A stretch of DNA of 56,046 bases from Chloroflexota bacterium. GTDB taxonomy: Bacteria > Chloroflexota > Anaerolineae > Anaerolineales > Villigracilaceae. Location: assembly GCA_016866195.1 (NCBI GenBank), contig VGNF01000002.1, forward strand, positions 1 to 56,046. The letters are read 5' to 3'. The translations under genes and the position numbers were made by a program. Each line of letters starts with the position of its first letter. Position 1 is the first letter of the stretch. This document shows positions 31,276 to 40,353 of the stretch, one piece after another. The notes below the pieces were generated by a model, which did not search any database, had not been told where the DNA came from, and saw only the letters and a list, made by a program, of their open reading frames with translations.

Positions 31276-33012
31276 TTATTTTTCCATCAGGCCCCAGAGT
31301 GTGGAGTAATACTCCCACAGGTTGGTGTTGCCTTTGTGGGTGGGCGAACCGGGGTTCAAGCCCATGTTGAAGGTTGCCAAAACGTCGGCAGAATCGAAAT
31401 CGGTGCCATCATGGAACTTGACGCCTTGGCGCAGTTTGCAGACCCAGACTGTCGAGTCTTCGTTCGGGGTACAAGACTCGGCCAAGTGAGGTTCTGTAGC
31501 GGAGTCATTGACCACGAAACCGTATAGCGCCTGGGTAACCTGCTCGCAAGCACGCAGGGTTTCACCATCGGTGTCATCGGCACAGAACAGGCTGATCGGT
31601 TCGGCGTTCTGCATCCAGACAAACGTATCCCGGCCGCCTGGATCAGAGAAGGCAAACAATTCAGTCGTGAGCGGGCTGGCCTGAGGGGTTTCCACATCAG
31701 CGCGGTAAGCTGCGGCGGAAGCGCCATGAGCCACCGGTACCAAAGGTGCCAGTTCGCGGATGGCGTTGTTGGCAGCCACGTAGTACTGTTCCGCATCTTC
31801 CGGCAGACCAATTTGGCCGCCGGCCACCAGTTGCTCATAGATTTCCGGATACGGCGTACCGAATTGTTGCTGTGCCTCGCCAAAGTGATAATCCAGGAAG
31901 TTGGTGATGTGCGGGTAGTCCGCGCCCCAACCCAAGAGATGGAATCCATCCAACTGGCCGGAGCCGGAGGCTTCAATGAAGGCACCGGATTCCATGACGA
32001 CGATCTCGGCATCAATGTTCAGGTTTTCCTTCAGCTGGGCCTGGATATCCTGAGCCACGTTGCCGACCTGCGGCAGGTAGCCGCGCACTACATCGCGATA
32101 GTACAACTTTGTGGAAAATCCATCCGGGAAGCCGGCTTCGGCCAACAGTGCCTTGGCGGCATCGGGATCGAAGTCATACCACGGATCGCCCACGCAAGCG
32201 TTCGGAATGGCGCACGGTGTAAAGTGAGATGCAACTTCGGAGCCTTCGGGATAGAAGGTGTCCACAATGCGCTGGCGGTCAATGCCCTGAGCAACAGCCA
32301 AGCGCACCTTGACGTTGTCAAAGGGCGGATAGGAGTTGGTCATGCCGATGTAGAAGACATTGAGCGCCGGGCGGATTTGCAGGTGCAGGTTGGGATCACC
32401 TTCGATGGTGGCAAAATCTTCCGGACCAACATTGTCAAAGCCGTCAATCGTGCCGGCCTGCAACTCGAGCAGGCGGGCGGCGGATTCTGATGACCAGCGG
32501 AAGACCAGGGTCTCGGCTGCGGGTGGTTCACCCCAATAGTCAGGGAAGGCGGTAAAGGTCAAGCTTTCGCCGCGATTCCACTCGCTGACCATATAGGGGC
32601 CAGTGCCCACGGGCTTTTCCAGACCATCGCTGGTACGGGTGGTCTCGCCGGCGGTTGCCTCAATCCACTCTGAAGGGTAGATGGCAAATGGGCTGAAGGC
32701 AATCTTGGAAAGGAAGGCCGGATCGGACTTGCACATGTTGAAGGTAACAGTGTACTGATCTGTAGCCTCAATGGATTTGAAGAAGCCGCCGTAATCGCAA
32801 TCCGGGACCCCCAGGGTTGTACCGTCGAAGGTCGCGATCGGAACCTTGGGAATGGCTGTGGGTTCTGCCGGTGCTTCGGTGGCCGGTGCTTCGGTGGCCG
32901 GTGCTTCGGTGGCCGGTGCTTCGGTGGCAGGTGCTTCCGGTGTGCCGCATGCTGCAAGAACAAGGCTCATCAGCACGAGCAGCGAAAGCAATACAGAAAG
33001 ATTTCGTTTCAC
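31276..33012 (-). CDS. Substrate-binding lipoprotein, SBP_bac_5 type, apparently circularly permuted
   Basis: Lipobox LVLAACGTPEA; segments FKSIEATDQYTVTF..PVGTGPYMVSEW..YWGEPP..PPFDNVKVRLAVAQGIDRQRIV (normally mid-protein) precede NAEPISLFCADDTDGETLRACEQV...LRQGVKFHDGTDFDSADVLATFN (normally N-terminal). GTG start at 33012 after GGAG. Confidence 0.88.
   Translation of the reverse strand: MKRNLSVLLSLLVLMSLVLAACGTPEAPATEAPATEAPATEAPATEAPAEPTAIPKVPIATFDGTTLGVPDCDYGGFFKSIEATDQYTVTFNMCKSDPAFLSKIAFSPFAIYPSEWIEATAGETTRTSDGLEKPVGTGPYMVSEWNRGESLTFTAFPDYWGEPPAAETLVFRWSSESAARLLELQAGTIDGFDNVGPEDFATIEGDPNLHLQIRPALNVFYIGMTNSYPPFDNVKVRLAVAQGIDRQRIVDTFYPEGSEVASHFTPCAIPNACVGDPWYDFDPDAAKALLAEAGFPDGFSTKLYYRDVVRGYLPQVGNVAQDIQAQLKENLNIDAEIVVMESGAFIEASGSGQLDGFHLLGWGADYPHITNFLDYHFGEAQQQFGTPYPEIYEQLVAGGQIGLPEDAEQYYVAANNAIRELAPLVPVAHGASAAAYRADVETPQASPLTTELFAFSDPGGRDTFVWMQNAEPISLFCADDTDGETLRACEQVTQALYGFVVNDSATEPHLAESCTPNEDSTVWVCKLRQGVKFHDGTDFDSADVLATFNMGLNPGSPTHKGNTNLWEYYSTLWGLMEK
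32869..32945. repeat. 15-bp tandem repeat encoding ATEAP linker
   Basis: Repeats of GGTGCTTCGGTGGCC encode APATEAPATEAPATEAPATE just after the lipobox. Confidence 0.88.
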
Positions 33013-33128
33013 GTTTCTCCTCCAGAGAATTTTGAATTTGGATGAAATTAGGGGCATTGGGTGGGATCTCTCTCTTAAAAATTCACCTCCTTCCGAAAAG
33101 TAGCCCGGATTATACAACAAAACCTTTA

Positions 33129-34241
33129 CTACCACACTGGCAGCGGCCGGCCGAATCCGTTTAACCCCACCTGGGAGGGGTCTTTTGGCCAAATCCCTGC
33201 GACCGGCTCCTCACACTTTGGGCATTTCCCTTCGGTTGTAAGCAGGTACTCCCGGATGATGTACCCGCTGCGCTTCACCACCCGCGTATTGCAGTGCGGA
33301 CAATGCGTGCTTTCATATTCCTCCACATGCCCCGGGATGTTTCCGGCGTACACATATTTCAGCCCAGCCTCGCGACCGATCTCGGCTGCGCGCAGCAGCG
33401 TCCGCGCGTCTGTATTCTCCGGATCGGTCATCTTGTAATCCTTGTGAAAGGCGGTGACGTGCCATGGAATATCCACCGACAGACCGGCCAGAAAGCGGGC
33501 AGCCTCCCACAATTCCTCGTTCGAATCGTTGAAACCGGGGATGACCAGCGTGACCACCTCCACCCACAATCCCAAAGCGCGCGCGCGTCGGATCCCATCC
33601 AGGGTGTTTTGCAGGGTTCCGCCAAGGCTTCGATATTTTTTATCGTTCATGCACTTCAAATCGATCTTGTAGGCATCCAGGTATGGCCGTAGATAGTCCA
33701 TCACCTCCATCGTGTTGTTCCCGTTGGAGACGTAGGCGCACATCAATCCGTTCGCCTTCGCCTCCTTGAAAATCGCCACCGCCCATTCGCTGGTGATCAA
33801 CGGTTCGTTATAAGAGGACACGACCACCGTTGCGTTGCAGCTTTGCGCGTATCCCGTCACTTGTTTCGGCGAGATCCGCCTCACCAATTGGGCAGAGACG
33901 TCCGAGGCCGGATCGCGCATAGCCTGTGAAGTCAGCCAGTTCTGGCAGAATCCGCAGTGATAGTCGCAGCCAAGCATGCCGAAGGTCAGGGCATTTGCCC
34001 CGGGCAGCATGTGAAAAAACGGTTTCTTTTCGATCGGGTCGCTTTGCAGCGCAGCCACATAGCCCCACGGCACGCGCAATTTTCCTCCCTGGTTGAATCG
34101 CACCTGGCAGATGCCGCGTTTGCCGTCGCGAATCAGGCAGCGATGACCGCAGGCGAAACAGCGCACCGAGTTGTCTTCAAGCGACTCGTATAATTCGCCC
34201 TCGGCGGTCAGGCCGTCCAATACTTTTTGCAGTGAACTCAT
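33129..34241 (-). CDS. amrS: AmmeMemoRadiSam-system-type radical SAM enzyme (AmrS-like)
   Basis: GCDYHCGFCQNW radical SAM motif, FFHMLPGANALTFGMLGC; C-terminal CPHCNTRVVKRSGY zinc ribbon. Confidence 0.88.
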   Translation of the reverse strand: MSSLQKVLDGLTAEGELYESLEDNSVRCFACGHRCLIRDGKRGICQVRFNQGGKLRVPWGYVAALQSDPIEKKPFFHMLPGANALTFGMLGCDYHCGFCQNWLTSQAMRDPASDVSAQLVRRISPKQVTGYAQSCNATVVVSSYNEPLITSEWAVAIFKEAKANGLMCAYVSNGNNTMEVMDYLRPYLDAYKIDLKCMNDKKYRSLGGTLQNTLDGIRRARALGLWVEVVTLVIPGFNDSNEELWEAARFLAGLSVDIPWHVTAFHKDYKMTDPENTDARTLLRAAEIGREAGLKYVYAGNIPGHVEEYESTHCPHCNTRVVKRSGYIIREYLLTTEGKCPKCEEPVAGIWPKDPSQVGLNGFGRPLPVW

Positions 34242-34289
34242 TTTGTCTCCGTAGGTCACGTTTCAAACGCGACCTACTATAATGGTGCA

Positions 34290-34931
34290 ATGTTAAGTGT
34301 CGTGATCCAAGCCGGCGGACAGTCCTCGCGCATGGGGGAGGACAAGGCGCTCAAACCGTTTCTGGGCAAACCGCTCATCCAGCGGGTGATCGACAGGCTT
34401 CTACCGATCGCGCATGAGATGATTGTAACCACGAATCGCGTCGAAGACTATGCCTTCCTTAAGGAATCGAATCCCGCGTCAGCCCTGGACCTGAACCTCC
34501 GTCTCGTCCCGGACCTCAAACCCGGACGCGGCGCTCTCGGCGGCCTGTACACCGCGCTTGCCTCCGCCAGCATGCCGTACGTGGCGGTGGCCGCGTGTGA
34601 CATGCCTTTCGCCAGCGCCTCCTTCATGCAAGGCGCGCTGCAGTTGATGATTCGGGAGGGAATGGATGTGGTTCTCGCGAAAACCGAGGAGGGTTATGAA
34701 CCGTTCCACGCGGTCTATCGCCGCGAAACCTGTCTGCCGGCGATCGAATCGGCCATCCAGGCGGATCAGTGGAAGGTGATTTCTTGGTTCCCGGCGGTAA
34801 AGGTGCGCCAGCTCTCGCCCGGAGAATTCAAGTCATTCGACCCGCAGGGACTATGTTTCTGGAATCTCAACACGCCCGAGGAGTTTGTCGAAGCCGAGAG
34901 AAAAGCCGAGCAGGTCACGCATCACACGTGA
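34290..34931 (+). CDS. mobA: Molybdenum cofactor guanylyltransferase
   Basis: MLSVVIQAGGQSSRMGEDKALKPFLGKPLIQRV...GALGGLYTAL...VAACDMPF. Confidence 0.9.
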   Translation: MLSVVIQAGGQSSRMGEDKALKPFLGKPLIQRVIDRLLPIAHEMIVTTNRVEDYAFLKESNPASALDLNLRLVPDLKPGRGALGGLYTALASASMPYVAVAACDMPFASASFMQGALQLMIREGMDVVLAKTEEGYEPFHAVYRRETCLPAIESAIQADQWKVISWFPAVKVRQLSPGEFKSFDPQGLCFWNLNTPEEFVEAERKAEQVTHHT

Positions 34932-34936
34932 CCTGC

Positions 34937-35359
34937 TTATCGAACAATAAGCACCGGGCACGGCGCGTGTGCCACCACCTTCTGACTAACGCTGCCCAAC
35001 AGCAGCCCACTCAGACGGCCCAAACCGCGCGAACCCATCACGATGATATCGCTGGCGCGTGTGTTGGCCACATTGAGGATGGCCTCAGCGGGATCTCCCT
35101 CGCTCATCTCGGTGTGAACCTCGCAAGGGAGATCGCCCACCTGTTCCTTGGCGCGCTCCAGAGTAGCCTGGGCTTCCTTCGTGCGATGATCGATCGCAGT
35201 TTGCAGGTTGGGTTCGCCGAGGTACAAGGGGATCGTGCCGTACGAAACGACGATTCGCAACTCGGCGGGCTTCACTGTGCGCGCCAGTTCACCGGCTTGT
35301 CGCGCGGCATGGTAGCCGTGCTCGGATCCGTCCACAGCCAGCAGGATCTTGCCAAACAT
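34937..35359 (-). CDS. Universal stress protein (UspA family)
   Basis: MFGKILLAVDGSEHGYHAAR...ASDIIVMGSRGLGRLSGLLLGSVSQKVVAHAPCPVLIVR. Confidence 0.94.
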   Translation of the reverse strand: MFGKILLAVDGSEHGYHAARQAGELARTVKPAELRIVVSYGTIPLYLGEPNLQTAIDHRTKEAQATLERAKEQVGDLPCEVHTEMSEGDPAEAILNVANTRASDIIVMGSRGLGRLSGLLLGSVSQKVVAHAPCPVLIVR

Positions 35360-35432
35360 GTGGCCTCCTTTCCATTGGAGCTAATTCCAGTATACTGTTC
35401 GTCCGTCTGATTTTCATTAATGGCCTTAATAG

Positions 35433-35474
35433 AAAATCCGCGCTCCACCGGTACGGAGGTGAAGCGCGGATTTT
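35433..35474. terminator. Hairpin terminator
   Basis: AAAATCCGCGCT...AGCGCGGATTTT with T-rich flanks on both strands. Confidence 0.8.
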
Positions 35475-35495
35475 GTTGTGATGGACGGAATTCCG

Positions 35496-36401
35496 CTACA
35501 GCTTTGGCAGCAGGTAATCGTACGCGCTCAGGGCGGCTTTGGCCCCATCGCCGACTGCGATCAGTACCTGCTCGGCGACGTTGTTGGTCACGTCCCCGGC
35601 GGCGAACACGCCCGGCACATTCGTGCGATTGGCGCCGTCAACGATGATGCGGCCGCGCTCGTCGAGCTTGAGGAGGTCCTTGACCATGTCCGTATTCGGG
35701 GTCAGGGCCTTTTCCACGAACAGGCCATCTGCTTCATATTCCACGATCTTTCCGGCCTTGTCCTTCAGGCGCAGCTTGCGGGCAAATTCATCCCCTTTGA
35801 CCTCGACCACGTCACGATCCTTGAGGATGGTGACGTTCTTGGCCTTCTGCAGTTTGTGCCCGGCCGGGCTATCCAGGGCTTTTTCGTTGCCGCATACCAG
35901 ATACACCTGTTTTGCCACAGTGGCCAGTTCGCTGGCGGATCGCAAGGCCAGGTCCTCGTCACCGATGACGATGGTGGTCTTGTCGATGAAGAGCGGGGCA
36001 TAGCTCAAGGCCGAGTAGCACAGGCCTTTCATGGTGTAGTCCTTTTCACCCGGCACATCCATGCGGACCTGGGTTGTTCCGGTTGCGATGATCAAGGCGC
36101 GGGCTTCCAGCTCGGCACCGCTTTTGGTGCGGACGGTGAAATCACCGTTCTTGCGGCTGATCTTATCCACCGCGTCCATGTGACGCGCAAAGTCGAGGTA
36201 TTCCAGTTCACTGCGGAATTTGTTCACGATCTCCAGACCGCGGATGACCTGGTAGTCCTCGATCCACGGCAGGGACAGGCGATAATTGGTCTTTCCACCC
36301 AGGTCCTTGCTCAGCAGGAGCACATTCAGCCGCTTGCGGATGGCATACACCGAGGCCGTCAGACCGGCCGGTCCTCCTCCGATGATAATCAGATCGTACA
36401 T
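35496..36401 (-). CDS. Thioredoxin-reductase-like FAD/NAD(P)-dependent oxidoreductase lacking redox CxxC
   Basis: MYDLIIIGGGPAGLTASVYAIRK, GVFAAGDVTNNVAEQVLIAVGDGAKAALSAYDYL; CATC position reads SALS. Confidence 0.88.
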   Translation of the reverse strand: MYDLIIIGGGPAGLTASVYAIRKRLNVLLLSKDLGGKTNYRLSLPWIEDYQVIRGLEIVNKFRSELEYLDFARHMDAVDKISRKNGDFTVRTKSGAELEARALIIATGTTQVRMDVPGEKDYTMKGLCYSALSYAPLFIDKTTIVIGDEDLALRSASELATVAKQVYLVCGNEKALDSPAGHKLQKAKNVTILKDRDVVEVKGDEFARKLRLKDKAGKIVEYEADGLFVEKALTPNTDMVKDLLKLDERGRIIVDGANRTNVPGVFAAGDVTNNVAEQVLIAVGDGAKAALSAYDYLLPKL

Positions 36402-36418
36402 CGGGTTCTCCTTTCGAT

Positions 36419-37804
36419 TTAGTACGCAGACTGAATGGTTTCCATGTCGATGTGGGTCTCGCCCTCGTCCGGCGGCGGTGCGGCGATGAAGTGTTCCTCC
36501 ATCATCATCTTGGTCAGGCTGCGCGAGCGCGCGATGATTCGGGTCGCGTTCTCAAATTCAGCCTCGAAGGTGGTGGGGATGCGCGCCAGCCCCTGTTCCT
36601 GGGCTTTCATGGCGACCGCAGCCGCCTCGCGCGGGAAGACCTCCCAATCGTCCATGTTGGGGAGGATGTGATCCGCATCCAGTTTGTCCCCCACATGATT
36701 CGCCATGGCCTCGGCCGCGGCAAAGCACATTTCATCGGTGATGGTGCGGGCGCGCACATCGAGCGTGCCGCGGAAGATGCCGGGAAAGCCCAGCGAGTTG
36801 TTGACCTGGTTCGGGAAGTCCGACCGGCCGGTGGCTACGACCGCTGCGCCCGCCTCCTTGGCCTCCCAAGGCCAGATCTCCGGCACCGGGTTGGCGCAGG
36901 CGAACACGATCGCATCCTTGGCCATGGTCTTGATCCATTCCGGCATCAGCACGCCTGGCCCGGATTTTGAAAGGGCGATGACCACATCCACGCCCTTCAT
37001 GGCGTCCGGGATGTCGCCCTGGCGGCCTTGTGCGTTCGTGATATTGCACAATTTCCATTTATCCTTGAATTCGGCTTTGCGCATCTCGAGATCCTTGCGG
37101 TGTTTGCCCAGGATGCCCTTGGTATCCACCATGAAGCACTTGGCCGGGTCGGCACCCCAGCCGAAGATCAGGCGCGAGCAGGCCACGTTGGAGGCACCCG
37201 AGCCCCCGAAGGCGATCTTCACTTCGCTCATCTTCTTGCCGACCACCTTGAGCGCATTGATCAAACCAGCCAGGGTGACGGTGGCCGTTCCCTGTTGGTC
37301 GTCGTGCCAGACCGGGATCTCGGCTTTTTCGCGCAGCGTATCCAGGATGTAGAAGCACTTTGGCTGGGCGATGTCCTCCAGGTTGACGCCCCCGACGCCG
37401 GGTTGAAGCATGAGCACGGTGTTGATAATGGCATCCGGGTCCTTGGTATCGAGCATGATCGGAACCCCATCCACCCCGCCCAGATACTTGTACAACAGCG
37501 CCTTGCCCTCCATCACCGGCAGGCCCGCCTTGGGACCGATATCACCGAGACCCAGAACGCGTGTACCGTCGCTGACCACAATGACCGTATTCCATTTGTT
37601 GGTGTATTCGTAGGCCAGCTCCGGGTCGGCCTGGATCGCCTTGCAGGGGGCTGCCACCCCGGGCGTATACCAGATGGCAAAATCGTCGAAGCTGTGCACG
37701 GTGCATTTGAGCGCCGTCTCGATCTTCCCCCGGTAGAACGGATGCAGGCGCATGGCATCGGCAGAAGGCTTCTTGGCTTTTGCAAGCAGCTCTTCCACAT
37801 TCAT
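36419..37804 (-). CDS. maeB: NAD(P)-dependent malic enzyme
   Basis: [67 protein letters not shown]...[21 protein letters not shown]. Confidence 0.94.
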   Translation of the reverse strand: MNVEELLAKAKKPSADAMRLHPFYRGKIETALKCTVHSFDDFAIWYTPGVAAPCKAIQADPELAYEYTNKWNTVIVVSDGTRVLGLGDIGPKAGLPVMEGKALLYKYLGGVDGVPIMLDTKDPDAIINTVLMLQPGVGGVNLEDIAQPKCFYILDTLREKAEIPVWHDDQQGTATVTLAGLINALKVVGKKMSEVKIAFGGSGASNVACSRLIFGWGADPAKCFMVDTKGILGKHRKDLEMRKAEFKDKWKLCNITNAQGRQGDIPDAMKGVDVVIALSKSGPGVLMPEWIKTMAKDAIVFACANPVPEIWPWEAKEAGAAVVATGRSDFPNQVNNSLGFPGIFRGTLDVRARTITDEMCFAAAEAMANHVGDKLDADHILPNMDDWEVFPREAAAVAMKAQEQGLARIPTTFEAEFENATRIIARSRSLTKMMMEEHFIAAPPPDEGETHIDMETIQSAY

Positions 37805-37844
37805 GTTTGTATTCCTTTCTGAGAGATATCTCTCGAATGACCGA

Positions 37845-38141
37845 TCAGATTTTTGGGTGAGGCGCTCCGCCGTTCCTGCGTTTTGATTCCTCGCGCAGAG
37901 CGAGCATCACCGCGTAAATATCGAGACCGCGTTTGCAGGCGCCGCGCGCCGCATACAGGGCGGAATCCGACCACAGGGTGCGGGTGCCGAGCGCTTCCTC
38001 GTCATCCTGCAGGATCATCTGGATCAGGCTGCCCAGGGGGAGGTCCATGTCGTTCATATGCGGAATCTCGCAATCGAAACAGGCATGGCAGGTATACACA
38101 TCCTGACCGGTGGCGCATTTCACCGCGCGGCGCAAGGACAT
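37845..38141 (-). CDS. HdrC-like small protein with degenerate Fe-S motifs
   Basis: VYTCHACFDCEIPHMNDMDLPLGSLIQMILQDDEEALGTRTLWSDSALYAARGACKRGLDIYAVMLALREE aligns by eye to HdrC, with missing cysteines. Confidence 0.65.
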   Translation of the reverse strand: MSLRRAVKCATGQDVYTCHACFDCEIPHMNDMDLPLGSLIQMILQDDEEALGTRTLWSDSALYAARGACKRGLDIYAVMLALREESKRRNGGAPHPKI

Positions 38142-38142
38142 G

Positions 38143-38709
38143 TTAGAACTCGTCCACCTTCTGGCGCAGGCTCAAGGTCATCAACACCACATCGCAATAT
38201 TCGCCGTCCGGGAACATGAAGTAATCGTCGAGGACGCAGTTCGACCGGAAACCGAGCTGCTCAAACGCCTTGACGACCTTCGTCTGATCTGCAATGACCT
38301 CAGCCAGCAGTATGCCCAGACCCTGTTTGCGGGCCAGTTCGATCAGCGCGCGGATCATCTTCATCCCCAGGCCGCGCTTGCGGAAGTCCTTGGTCAGGTA
38401 CAGGCGCACCTCGCCGATGTGTCGTTTGGGACCGTTGAAAAAATGCAGGGAGGCGCTGCCAACGATGCGCTCTTTGACCAGTGCGATCAAGGGCAGGACC
38501 TTGCTGTAATCCAGGTTTTCGAACCAATCCTGGATCACGGATGGATCCTTGGCATAATGACGGAAGAACCGCATATCCTCCTCGCTGACGGCGGAATAGA
38601 ATTCCATCAAACGCTGCCTGTCGTCCGTGACCAGCGGACGCAGCAGGATGTAGGCGCCGTCCTTCAGAGTTGCCATTTCGCGGAAATTCTTGATTTGTTC
38701 AGGAAGCAT
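38143..38709 (-). CDS. GNAT family N-acetyltransferase
   Basis: AYILLRPLVTDDRQRLMEFY...IGEVRLYLTKDFRKRGLGMKMIRALIELARKQGLGILLAEV. Confidence 0.88.
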   Translation of the reverse strand: MLPEQIKNFREMATLKDGAYILLRPLVTDDRQRLMEFYSAVSEEDMRFFRHYAKDPSVIQDWFENLDYSKVLPLIALVKERIVGSASLHFFNGPKRHIGEVRLYLTKDFRKRGLGMKMIRALIELARKQGLGILLAEVIADQTKVVKAFEQLGFRSNCVLDDYFMFPDGEYCDVVLMTLSLRQKVDEF

Positions 38710-38778
38710 AAACCCTCCCGGTTCAAAATTCTGGCCGCCCTTCCTCGCGCGGGAAGCAGCGGACGAACACAGATCTCC

Positions 38779-40260
38779 CTACGCGGGGACTTTTTCCATT
38801 TCCTTGGGTTTGACGAATCCCTTGGGCAGCAGATTGGCCTCCGTCACGATGCGCGGCACGACATCCTCCCAACCCACCGGCATGATGTGCAGGCCGCTCA
38901 CGCCCGTCCCCGTGCGGATCTTCGCGATCAGCTCGAGGGTGATCTGCACGCCCTCCTCCTGTGCGTTGCCGGCCTTGTCGGCAGCTTCCATGCGTTTGAT
39001 GATGGATTCGGGAACGTACACGCCCGGCACCTGGTTCATGTAGACGGTCATCTTGTAGCTTTTCAAGGGGGTGAGGCCGATCATGATGAAGGCCTTGCCC
39101 AGGATGTCGCGCTTGGCGATCTCGTTCAGCCAGATCTCCATGCGGTCGGGATCGTAGACCAGGTTGGTCTGGAAGAATTGTGCGCCGGCATTGACCTTCT
39201 TTTGTTCCCGCAAAGCCTGGAATTTCGGGTCGGAGGCGAACGGGGAAGCGGCTGCGCCGAGGAAGAATTTCGGCGGGAATTTGATCTCGCGGCCGTCCAG
39301 GTAACGCCCTTCATCGCGCATGCGTCTCAGGATCCAGATCATCTGGATCGCATCCAGGTCGTTGATGTCCATGCGTCCGCGCGGCTGCGGCGCCAGCACC
39401 GGGCTGTCCCCGGTGACACACAGGACGTTGCGCACACCCATGGCGGTTGCACCCAGGATCTCGCCCTGCAGGCTGGCGCGGGTGCGGTCGCGGGCTGCGA
39501 TCTGCATCACAGGTTCGGCGCCATTCTCCACGGCGATCTTGGAGCAGGCCCAGGAGGTCATGCGGGGGGTGGCGGAGGCGTTATCCGTGAAATTGATGGC
39601 TGTCACATACGGTTTGACCAGATGAATGTTCTCGATCAACTTCTTGGTGGACATGCCCAGAGGCGGGGCGATCTCGCAGGCGACAATGAACTCGCCGGAT
39701 TTCAATCCCTTTTCGAGATTCGACACAGGTTCGGTGTAGGCGGGTGCGTGGTATTGGTCATCCCCCTTCCACCAGCCGGGCTCGCGCACACCGCGGAAGA
39801 CCTCGTCCCACATTTTGTAGCGTTCCGCGGCCGGCTTGAAGAGTAAACCGCTCAGCACCTTTGTGGTGCCGATCTTTTTCACGTGTGTGAAGACATCACC
39901 CCAGGTTTCGGTGCCGACCTTTTCCCAATCGAGGGGGGGCAGGACTTCGAGCAGTTTATCCTCGCGCCCCATCTTGAACGAGCGGTCATAGATCTTGTAC
40001 CAGATGCAGGGGCGGGTTTTATCCACGTAACAATGTTCGGGGGTCGAGCCGCCGCAGGGACCGTTGCGCAGCCCCTTGGGACATTCCATCGGGCAGATGA
40101 AGGCGGTTTCCTGAAGCAGGCAGTTGCCGCACATACGGCATCCGAATAGAGGTCCCTTGATGGCATATTCCACATTTTCAAGCAGCAGATTGCCAAAGGA
40201 TTCCTTTTTGAAGGGGGAGTAGGCAGGTTGCCAGCGGCGTCCGGGAGTGAAGATGGGCAT
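38779..40260 (-). CDS. metF: MetV-MetF fusion: methylenetetrahydrofolate reductase with N-terminal MetV-type zinc/Fe-S domain
   Basis: N-terminal CRMCGNCLLQETAFICPMECPKGLRNGPCGG (MetV) followed by MetF TIM barrel (EFIVACEIAPPLGMSTKKLIENIHLVKPYVTAINFTDNASATPRMTSWA...NVLCVTGDSP). Confidence 0.88.
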   Translation of the reverse strand: MPIFTPGRRWQPAYSPFKKESFGNLLLENVEYAIKGPLFGCRMCGNCLLQETAFICPMECPKGLRNGPCGGSTPEHCYVDKTRPCIWYKIYDRSFKMGREDKLLEVLPPLDWEKVGTETWGDVFTHVKKIGTTKVLSGLLFKPAAERYKMWDEVFRGVREPGWWKGDDQYHAPAYTEPVSNLEKGLKSGEFIVACEIAPPLGMSTKKLIENIHLVKPYVTAINFTDNASATPRMTSWACSKIAVENGAEPVMQIAARDRTRASLQGEILGATAMGVRNVLCVTGDSPVLAPQPRGRMDINDLDAIQMIWILRRMRDEGRYLDGREIKFPPKFFLGAAASPFASDPKFQALREQKKVNAGAQFFQTNLVYDPDRMEIWLNEIAKRDILGKAFIMIGLTPLKSYKMTVYMNQVPGVYVPESIIKRMEAADKAGNAQEEGVQITLELIAKIRTGTGVSGLHIMPVGWEDVVPRIVTEANLLPKGFVKPKEMEKVPA

Positions 40261-40269
40261 GAAGGCCTC

Positions 40270-40310
40270 CAGTAGGTGTCAGGGGTTAGGTGTCAGGTGC
40301 AGGGTGTCAG
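40270..40310. repeat. Degenerate tandem repeat GTGTCAGG
   Basis: AGTAGGTGTCAGGGGTTAGGTGTCAGGTGCAGGGTGTCAGGTG between acsE and metVF. Confidence 0.75.
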
Positions 40311-40353
40311 GTGAACAGGTCACGACGCATGCATCTGAAACCAAGGCATAATT

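Noticed and set aside
38110-39846. 578-aa plus-strand ORF
   Set aside because: Antisense shadow of the MetV-MetF fusion; composition low-complexity His/Asp/Gly-rich, no recognisable fold.
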